This document shows positions 17,170-23,117 of a stretch of DNA of 47,457 nucleotides, one piece after another. A model generated the notes under the pieces. The model was not told the DNA's origin, searched no databases, and was given only the letters and a program-made list of their open reading frames with translations. Location: positions 1-47,457 of the forward strand of contig JADJCH010000068.1 in the NCBI GenBank assembly GCA_016703325.1. The letters run 5' to 3'. How positions within the stretch are numbered: the first letter of the stretch is position 1; every line of letters starts with the position of its first letter. A program made the position numbers and the translations under genes. The stretch is from Burkholderiales bacterium (lineage in GTDB: Bacteria; Pseudomonadota; Gammaproteobacteria; Burkholderiales; Burkholderiaceae_C).

Positions 17170-18222
17170 ATGGGCCTGATGGATTTCATCAAGAAACAGT
17201 TCATCGACGTCATCGAGTGGACCGAGTCCGGCGACGGTGTGATCGCCTGGCGCTACCCGATGGCCGACAACGAGATCCAGCACGGTGCCTCGCTCACCGT
17301 GCGGGAATCGCAGCTGGCGGTGTTCGTCAACGAAGGTCAGGTGGCCGACGTGTTCGGCCCCGGCCGCCACACGCTGACCACGCAGACGCTGCCGCTGCTG
17401 ACCAACCTGAAGAACTGGGACAAGCTGTTTGCCTCGCCCTTCAAGAGCGACGTCTACTTCTTCAGTACCCGTGGCCAGATCGACCAGCGCTGGGGCACGC
17501 AGCAGCCGGTGACCATCCGCGACAAGGACTTCGGCGCGGTGCGGTTGCGCGCCTTCGGCAACTACAGCTGGCATCTGGTGGACCCGCGCAAGTTCATCGC
17601 CGCCATCTCCGGCACGCGCGACGTCTACACCGCCACCGAGCTGGAGGGGCAATTGCGCGGCTTCATGCTGCAGCACATCTCGGACGCAGTGGCGCAGTCC
17701 GGCATCCCCTTCCTGGACCTGGCGGCCAACCAGATCGAGTTCGCGGTGCAGCTCAAGCAGGCGGTGGCGCCGGAGTTCGCGGCCATCGGCCTGGCGCTGG
17801 ACAGTGTGACGCTGCAGAACGTCTCGCTGCCCGACGAACTGCAGAAGGTGCTCGACCAGAAGATCGGCATGGGCATGGTCGGCGGCGACATGGGCAAGTT
17901 CATGCAGTACCAGACGGCGCAGGCCATCCCGAAGTTCGCCGAGGGTGCCGCGGCCGGTGGGAGCGGCATCGCCGGCGACGCGATGGGGCTGGGCGCCGGC
18001 GTGGCACTCGGCCAGGTGCTGGCGCAAAACCTCCAGCAGGGGCTGCAGGGAGCTGCCGCCGGTGCCGCAGCCGCAGCGGCTCCGGTGGCCGCGGCCGTCG
18101 GCCTCAAGCCGGAGGAAATCATGGCCACGCTGGAAAAACTCGCCGACCTGAAGGCCAAGGGCATCCTGACCGAGGATGAGTTCAGCGCCAAGAAGGCCGA
18201 GCTGCTGAAGAAGCTGGTCTGA
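17170..18222 (+). CDS. SPFH-domain protein with C-terminal SHOCT segment
   Basis: A 350-residue SPFH/prohibitin-like protein of the virion-core-protein-like (YdjI) type. Residues 1-60 include IEWTESGDGVIAWRYP and the small beta domain. Residues 60-215 form the SPFH fold (VFVNEGQVADVFGPGRHTL, YFFSTRGQIDQRWGTQQPV). A glycine/alanine-rich spacer at about 255-310 leads to a SHOCT oligomerisation segment at the end (LADLKAKGILTEDEFSAKK). No signal peptide is present, so it is probably a cytoplasmic or membrane-peripheral scaffold. AAGGAG at 17159-17164 is five bases before ATG 17170. It lies 22 bases before the DUF4178 gene, so the two are very likely one transcript. Homologues are often linked to envelope-stress scaffolds, but no function is established here. 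Confidence 0.85.
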   Translation: MGLMDFIKKQFIDVIEWTESGDGVIAWRYPMADNEIQHGASLTVRESQLAVFVNEGQVADVFGPGRHTLTTQTLPLLTNLKNWDKLFASPFKSDVYFFSTRGQIDQRWGTQQPVTIRDKDFGAVRLRAFGNYSWHLVDPRKFIAAISGTRDVYTATELEGQLRGFMLQHISDAVAQSGIPFLDLAANQIEFAVQLKQAVAPEFAAIGLALDSVTLQNVSLPDELQKVLDQKIGMGMVGGDMGKFMQYQTAQAIPKFAEGAAAGGSGIAGDAMGLGAGVALGQVLAQNLQQGLQGAAAGAAAAAAPVAAAVGLKPEEIMATLEKLADLKAKGILTEDEFSAKKAELLKKLV

Positions 18223-18244
18223 ACGGTTCGGGTCGAGTTCGAAC

Positions 18245-19891
18245 TTGGCTGAAGCCCCTTCCCCGCCGGCCCAACGCGCCTGGCGCGCCGCCTGCCCCAA
18301 CTGCGGCGCGCCGGTGGATTTCCGCTCCGCGGCGTCGGCCAGTGCCGTCTGTTCGTACTGTCGCAGCACGCTGCTGCGCGAGGGTGAGGCGCTGCGGCGC
18401 ATCGGCGAGTCGGCCGAGCTGTTCGACGATCACTCGCCGCTGCAGCTGGGCGCCAGCGGCAGGTACGCGGGCGAAGCCTTCACGCTGATCGGTCGGCTCA
18501 GCCTGGGCTACGCGCAGGGCCGCTGGAACGAGTGGCATGCGCTGTTTGACAACGGCCGCAGCGGCTGGCTGTCGGAGGACAACGGCGCGTACGTGCTGGC
18601 CTTCGACGCAGCGGCTCCCGGGGCGCTGCCGGCTGCCGAGTCGCTGCGTGCGGGGGGCAGCGTTCGCGTGGGCGAGCAGGCCTGGAGCGTGGCGTCTGTG
18701 CAGGCCGCCAGCGTGCAGGCCGCGGAGGGTGAGCTACCGCGACCGCCCCGGCCCGGCAAGGCCTTTGTGGTGGCGGACCTGCGCAATGCCCGCGACGAGG
18801 TGGCCACGCTGGACTACAGCGACCCGGCCGCACCCGCCTGGTCGGTGGGCCGCGCGGTGCGCCTGGCCGAGTTGCAGATGCAGGGCCTGCGCGAGGGCGA
18901 GGCCGTCAAGGCGGTAGCGGGGCGCAGCCTGCCCTGCCCCAGCTGCGGCGCGGCGCTGGAGCCTAAGCTGGAGAGCACGCGCTCAATCGTCTGCGGCCAG
19001 TGCAAGGCAGTGGTCGATCTGTCCGGTGGCGCTTTCGACGGTGCCGGCGCCGACCTGGCCCACTTTGCTCAGGAGACGGGCGCCACCGCCGGCATGGAGC
19101 CGCTGCTGCCCCTGGGGCGTACGGGGAAACTCGCCTTCGGCCGTGCCGATCCCCTGCCCTGGCAGGTGGTGGGCTACCTGGAACGCTGCGACTTGCCCGC
19201 AGCGGGGAGCGATGACGAGCAGACGTTCTGGCGCGAGTACCTGCTCTACCACCGCACGGAGGGGTTTGCCTTCCTGGTCGACGCGGAAGACGGCTGGAGC
19301 TGGGTGCGCCCACTCACCGGGGCACCGCAGGTCAGCGGTCAGACGGCCACCTGGGTCGGTGAGCGCTTCCGCCAGCGCTGGAGCTACGACGCCCGCAGCA
19401 CCTACGTGCTGGGGGAGTTCTACTGGCAGGTGCGGCGCGACGAGCGCGCCCGGGTCACCGACTACGACGGGCTGGGCACCGCCAGCCGCAAGCGCCTGAG
19501 CCGCGAGCAGACGGTGGCCGTGGGCGGCGGTGAGGTCACCTGGTCACTGGGCGAAACGCTGGAGGCGGCCACCGTGGCCGACGCCTTCGGCATCCCGCCT
19601 GGTCAACGCGCGGCGCTGCAACGGGATGCGGCGCCGCTGGCGAGCTCCGCGCTGGGTGGCTCCAGCGGGTTGAACCGGGTGCTGATCGGCATCGTGCTGA
19701 TCCTCATCCTGGTGGCGCTGATCGGCTTTTGCAGCGAGGACGACTGCCGGGACGTTGGCCAGGCCTTCGGCACCGCCAGCCCGGAGTACCAGCAGTGCCT
19801 GCGCAACCGCTCCAGCGGCAGCAGCGGTTCTCGCAGCAGCAGCGGCGGCAGCTGGGGCGGCTGGAGCAGCGGGGGCGGGGGTCACAAGTGA
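18245..19891 (+). CDS. Zinc-ribbon DUF4178 membrane-anchored protein
   Basis: A 548-residue protein of unknown function. A zinc ribbon lies at residues 17-39 (C17, C20, C36, C39) and a second near 224-248 (CPSCG...CGQC). Two DUF4178-like beta units surround the second ribbon: WNEWHALFDNGRSGWLSEDN near 100 and WREYLLYHRTEGFAFLVDA near 330. One transmembrane helix (VLIGIVLILILVALIGF) lies near 478-495, followed by a Ser/Gly-rich tail ending in SSGGGGHK. No ATG or GTG exists near the start; TTG 18245 fits the family beginning and implies translational coupling to the SPFH gene 22 bases upstream. Homologues occur beside SPFH and spermidine-synthase-like genes. The topology suggests a cytoplasmic sensor or scaffold tethered at its C-terminus (inference). 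Confidence 0.78.
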   Translation: MAEAPSPPAQRAWRAACPNCGAPVDFRSAASASAVCSYCRSTLLREGEALRRIGESAELFDDHSPLQLGASGRYAGEAFTLIGRLSLGYAQGRWNEWHALFDNGRSGWLSEDNGAYVLAFDAAAPGALPAAESLRAGGSVRVGEQAWSVASVQAASVQAAEGELPRPPRPGKAFVVADLRNARDEVATLDYSDPAAPAWSVGRAVRLAELQMQGLREGEAVKAVAGRSLPCPSCGAALEPKLESTRSIVCGQCKAVVDLSGGAFDGAGADLAHFAQETGATAGMEPLLPLGRTGKLAFGRADPLPWQVVGYLERCDLPAAGSDDEQTFWREYLLYHRTEGFAFLVDAEDGWSWVRPLTGAPQVSGQTATWVGERFRQRWSYDARSTYVLGEFYWQVRRDERARVTDYDGLGTASRKRLSREQTVAVGGGEVTWSLGETLEAATVADAFGIPPGQRAALQRDAAPLASSALGGSSGLNRVLIGIVLILILVALIGFCSEDDCRDVGQAFGTASPEYQQCLRNRSSGSSGSRSSSGGSWGGWSSGGGGHK

Positions 19892-19949
19892 TCCCGGTGA
19901 TCCCGCTTGACGCAGGTGCTGCCTCGCGCCCAGCGCGGGACGCCACGCT

Positions 19950-20540
19950 TCAGGGCTGTGTGCGGTAGGGCTCCTCGAAGGGGATGAAGTCCTGCTCGGC
20001 CAGGGCATCGGCCACCCAGGCGGCCACGCCCGGCGCAGCCCACAGCGCATCGGCCCAGGCCTGCGCCTGCGCCGGAAGCGGCAGGCCGTAGCTGCGGATG
20101 CGCGCCACCACCGGCGCGAAGTAGGCATCGGCGATACAGAAGTCACCGAAAAGGAAGGGGCCGGCGCTGTTTTCCAGCGCTTCGGTCCACACCTCGACCA
20201 GGCGGTCCAGGTCCGCGCGCACCCCGGCCTGCTCGGCCAGCACCCGCGCGCCGACCTCGGGCAACCGCGCCTCGATGTTCATCGGGCAGTGGTTGCGCAG
20301 TGCGCCGAAGCCGGAGTGCATCTCTGCACACAGGCTGCGCGCACGGGCGCGTTGGCGCGCATCGGCCGGCCAGAGTCCCCGGTGCGGGTATTTGTCGGCC
20401 AGGTACTCCGCAATCGCCAGCGTGTCCCAGACCACAAAGCCATCGTCCTCCACCAGCACCGGTACCTTGCCGTTGCGGGCGATGCCGGCCAGACGGGTCT
20501 TGAACTGGGAGTCGGCACTGAAGGAGTCGAAGCGCAGCTT
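19950..20540 (-). pseudogene. Glutathione S-transferase, N-terminus missing
   Basis: A GST of the type common in Burkholderiales, read from KLRFDSFSADSQFKTRLAGI to the stop at 19950. The substrate-facing half of the thioredoxin domain is present from there (GKVPVLVEDDGFVVWDTLAIAEYLA), and the helical domain is complete (SLCAEMHSGFGALRNHCPMN, FLFGDFCIADAYFAPVV). The first 30-35 residues expected for the family (first strand, catalytic Ser/Cys helix) are absent. Upstream of about 20540 the frame enters an intrinsic terminator and offers only an implausible TTG at 20744. Without the glutathione-binding N-terminus it should be inactive. Loss by recombination at about 20540 is the simplest reading; a misassembly is the alternative. 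Confidence 0.75.
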
Positions 20541-20550
20541 CCTCAGCGGA

Positions 20551-20590
20551 GAAAAAAGAACAGGCGACCTCCCGAAGGATGGCCGCCTGT
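20551..20590 (-). terminator. Strong intrinsic terminator on the minus strand
   Basis: On the minus strand ACAGGCGGCC (20590-20581) pairs with GGTCGCCTGT (20569-20560) around an 11-base loop, with one G-U wobble. It is followed by TCTTTTTT. This is a canonical Rho-independent terminator lying about ten bases before the surviving GST codons, so readthrough into the GST remnant would be low. No protein gene on the minus strand lies upstream of it, which points to a small RNA. Confidence 0.8.
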
Positions 20591-20735
20591 GAACTTGCTC
20601 CCGGTCACCTGGGGCAAGGAGACTGGAACTGAAGATATCGGGCCAACTTCTGTCGCGATAGGGAGTTCTTCCTGTCTCAGGGAATGTCCGTGGTCCGATG
20701 GATCGAGAACCAGGGAGACAGGAGCTCTTGGGCCA
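20591..20735 (-). ncRNA. Candidate structured small RNA ending at the terminator
   Basis: The stretch between the TRIC gene and the terminator codes for nothing convincing, but folds well on the minus strand. CCTGTCTC and GAGACAGG form an 8-bp stem that encloses TGGTTC/GGACCA, and further short stems flank it (TATCG/CGATA; CTTGC/GCAAG). Ending at a strong terminator fits an independent small RNA. No promoter could be fixed, the 5' end is a guess, and I could not match it to 6S, SRP, tmRNA, RNase P or a known riboswitch core. It could also be the displaced leader of whatever once stood upstream of the GST. Confidence 0.35.
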
Positions 20736-20785
20736 GGCTCGCAAAAAGGCGCCCCAGCCTGGTGCCTTGCGTGTAGGCTCAACGC

Positions 20786-21484
20786 ATGGACGCTTCTCTC
20801 GACCCGCTGGCCCTGAGCCGCAGCCTGGGCCAGACCTTGAGTCTTCGCCAGACGCTGACCCACGCGCAGGTGGGCATCGAGATCACCGCCATCGCGGCCT
20901 TCGCGCTTTCCGGTGCCATCGAGGGCGCACGCAAGCAGCTGGACGCGGTGGGCGTGGCGGTGGTGGCCTGCCTGACCGCTTTCGGCGGCGGCACGCTGCG
21001 CGATGTGCTGCTGGACCGGCGACCCTTTTTCTGGGTGGAGCACGCCTGGTACCTCTGGGTGGTGTTCGGGCTGTGCGCGTTGGCGATGCTGACGATGCGC
21101 GCCCGCCACTTCCACCCCACCGAGCGGGCCATGCAGTGGCCGGATGCATTGGGTCTGGGGCTGTTTGCCGCCAGTGGTACGCAGATTGCGCTGACCGCCG
21201 GCATGCCGGCCCTGGTGGCGGTGGTGATGGGGGTGATCACCTCGGTGTTCGGCGGCGTGCTGCGCGACATCGTCTGCAACCAGATCCCCACCGCGTTCAG
21301 CGATCACCGCCCCTATGCACTCTGCGCCTTTGCCGGTGGCTGGGTGGTGGTGGGGGTGCAGCGCGCCGAATGGGGCGCCAGCGCCGCGCTGGCCGCCGGT
21401 GCCCTGGTCACGGTGCTGCTGCGGGCACTGAGCCTGTGGCGCAACTGGCAGCTGCCGGCCTGGGATGCGGAGCGGCGGCATTGA
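20786..21484 (+). CDS. TRIC/UPF0126 family membrane protein (YadS/YicG type)
   Basis: A 232-residue inner-membrane protein with seven predicted hydrophobic helices arranged as two repeated halves. Each half carries the family glycine motif: FGGGTLRDVLLDRRPFFW near residues 70-87 and VFGGVLRDIVCNQIPTAF near 155-172. Bacterial members are homotrimeric cation channels, and some related proteins have been linked to amino-acid transport. A cytoplasmic lead (DASLDPLALSRSLGQTLSLR) precedes the first helix. ATG 20786 has a weak ribosome site. It is divergent from the terminator region and the broken GST. Confidence 0.9.
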   Translation: MDASLDPLALSRSLGQTLSLRQTLTHAQVGIEITAIAAFALSGAIEGARKQLDAVGVAVVACLTAFGGGTLRDVLLDRRPFFWVEHAWYLWVVFGLCALAMLTMRARHFHPTERAMQWPDALGLGLFAASGTQIALTAGMPALVAVVMGVITSVFGGVLRDIVCNQIPTAFSDHRPYALCAFAGGWVVVGVQRAEWGASAALAAGALVTVLLRALSLWRNWQLPAWDAERRH

Positions 21485-21508
21485 GGGCCGGCGTGCGGCA
21501 CTCGGCGC

Positions 21509-21963
21509 TCAGGCAAAGTCCCAGCTGAAGGTCAGCTGCCGCGCCCGGCCGTGAAAGATCACCCGGGACCGGTCGGCCCGGCAGTGTCGGGCCAGGGCCT
21601 GGCAAGCCGCATGGTCTGTCGGGTGGCTCAAAAGGTCGGACCGCTCATGCCAGGGCGGAGCCACCAGGTCCACCGCTCGGCCCTGCACCTCGGCGCAGAA
21701 AAAGGTGTGGCTGGTCAGGAGCGGCTGCTGCGGTGCGGCCTGCGCCAGGCCGGAAGGGGCGGTTTGGGTGCCTCCAGCAAGGCCTCGAGCAACTCATGCT
21801 CCTCCCGGGTGTCCACCAGCGCCAGGGTCGCGATCTCGTGCTGGCTTTCCACTCCGCGCCGGGCGAGTTGGCTGCTGGGACTGGCCGCCTCGACCCAACG
21901 CAGCAGCGTCTCTTCGGTCAAGACTCCATCAGATCCAGCGCCGTCAAGGGCCGGGTCGGTCAA
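21509..21963 (-). pseudogene. RES-domain toxin remnant with internal deletion(s)
   Basis: The partner of the antitoxin immediately upstream; its start overlaps the antitoxin stop by four bases, as in RES-Xre toxin-antitoxin pairs. The first 73 residues look normal (LTEETLLRWVEA, ending EALLEAPKPPLP). The frame then hits a stop at 21715. In the next frame over, a later part of the family is readable (SHTFFCAEVQGRAVDLVAPP, then HPTDHAACQALARHCRADRS), ending near 21509. The block normally between (the LHYLLATPFRY and SRFR to ACAELGYWRWRF region) is missing. The SVRDP segment also seems lost. The three residues that name the family (Arg, Glu, Ser) are therefore all gone, so the toxin should be dead. 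The family assignment uses remembered homologues. Confidence 0.7.
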
Positions 21964-22334
21964 CTGGGTGCCCGCATGCTGTCCAGGTAGGCCAGCGTGC
22001 GCACCAGCCCTTCGGCCGTGCGGACAAGTTCAGCCGGGATGGCGTTGAGGGCTCTGTTGTGACTGTTCATCCAGAGCAGGCGCTGCCGGTCGTTGCCACC
22101 GACCAAGGCATCCAGCGAGCGGAACACGCGCACCAGCAGCAATGCGAGTTCTCCGGGTTTGGTACTGGGGTCGATGCCGCGTTCGCCGCTGAGCACCCGG
22201 GAGACAGTGGGTTCGCTGTATCCCACCACCTGCGCCAACTGCTTGCCTCTCAATCCGAGGGCCTCGGCTGCGCGGGCGGTGGCCTTGCCCAGCACCTGCT
22301 CGGGCCGGGTTGAAGCAACGGGACTGGTTTGCAT
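21960..22334 (-). CDS. Xre/MbcA/ParS-type antitoxin of a RES toxin pair
   Basis: A 124-residue antitoxin. Residues 17-52 form a Xre-like helix-turn-helix (LRGKQLAQVVGYSEPTVSRV). Residues 60-120 form the toxin-binding domain (DUF2384/MbcA-ParS), with the family run LDALVGGN, NSHNRALNAIPAELVRTAEG and YLDSMR. AGGAG sits seven bases before ATG 22334. The inverted repeat TTCAG-N4-CTGAA at 22361-22374 just upstream could be its operator. The antitoxin is intact although its toxin is broken, so it may persist as a repressor or act on a related toxin elsewhere. This is inferred from the family. Confidence 0.83.
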   Translation of the reverse strand: MQTSPVASTRPEQVLGKATARAAEALGLRGKQLAQVVGYSEPTVSRVLSGERGIDPSTKPGELALLLVRVFRSLDALVGGNDRQRLLWMNSHNRALNAIPAELVRTAEGLVRTLAYLDSMRAPS

Positions 22335-22428
22335 GGCGCACTCCTGGGCCAGATCCGCGGTTCAGGCAGCTGAAGCTCGGAATTTCTGGTGAAAGAACTA
22401 TGCGCCCGAATGCCAATTCTCAGGAGGG

Positions 22429-22998
22429 TCAATGGCCCTCGAAGTCCACCAGCGTGAACAGCGGCAGGCCGCTGTCGCGCAGTCGCTGCGAACCGCCGAG
22501 CTCCGGCAGGTCGACGATGGCGGCGCCTTCGATCACCTGGGCGCCCAGGCGCTCCAGCAGGCGGCGACCGGCCATCATGGTGCCGCCGGTGGCGATCAGG
22601 TCGTCGATCAGCAGGACCCGGTCGCCCGGCTTCACCGCGTCGGTGTGAATCTCCACCGTGGCGCTACCGTACTCCAGCTCGTAGGTTTCCTCGACCGTGG
22701 TGAAGGGCAGTTTGCCCTTCTTGCGGATCGGCACGAAGCTGACGCCCAGCTCGTAGGCCACCACGCTGCCGATGATGAAGCCGCGCGCATCCAGCCCCGC
22801 CACCACGTCCGGGCGGGGGCTGAAGTAACGGTGCACAAACTGGTCGATCAGCACGCGGAACACCCGCGGGTTGGCCAGCAGCGGCGTGATGTCGCGAAAC
22901 ATCACACCGGGCTCCGGCCAGTCGGGCACGGTGCGGATGTGGGCGCGGATGTATGCGGCGGGGTCGGTGATCAGCTCTTCGCGGGGGTCGGTGGCCAT
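22429..22998 (-). CDS. apt: Adenine phosphoribosyltransferase
   Basis: A 189-residue cytoplasmic salvage enzyme making AMP from adenine and PRPP. The PRPP loop is VLLIDDLIATGGTM at residues 128-141, with GVMFRDITPLL near 31 and DARGFIIGSVVAYELG near 70. ATG 22998 is chosen because it gives the family start; the frame is open further upstream but has no ribosome site. A TATCAT lies only ten bases before the ATG, so a very short or absent 5' leader is possible. It lies downstream of the rpoC terminator on the same strand. Confidence 0.95.
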   Translation of the reverse strand: MATDPREELITDPAAYIRAHIRTVPDWPEPGVMFRDITPLLANPRVFRVLIDQFVHRYFSPRPDVVAGLDARGFIIGSVVAYELGVSFVPIRKKGKLPFTTVEETYELEYGSATVEIHTDAVKPGDRVLLIDDLIATGGTMMAGRRLLERLGAQVIEGAAIVDLPELGGSQRLRDSGLPLFTLVDFEGH

Positions 22999-23020
22999 GC
23001 GGGAATGATAGATCGGGCGC

Positions 23021-23061
23021 ACAAAAAGAAACCGGCCGGCCACCTGAGGTGAGCCGGCCGG
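23021..23061 (-). terminator. Intrinsic terminator after rpoC
   Basis: On the minus strand a 9-bp GC stem (CCGGCCGGC, 23061-23053, with GCCGGCCGG, 23040-23032) is extended by an inner CACCT/AGGTG stem. It is followed by TTTCTTTTT at 23031-23023. This is the strongest terminator in the window and should end the nusG-rpoC transcript before apt. Confidence 0.9.
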
Positions 23062-23117
23062 CTGGGCCTGACGCCTGGGTCCGCTGCCGCTGCCGCCGAG
23101 AGGCGGCGCGGTGACGA

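Noticed and set aside
20591..20735. 6S RNA as identity of the structured region
   Set aside because: Short similar strings occur, but the long rod with central bubble cannot be drawn and the order of elements differs.
20541..20744. TTG at 20744 as a start for the GST
   Set aside because: The extra 68 residues are not GST-like and the frame runs straight through the terminator hairpin.
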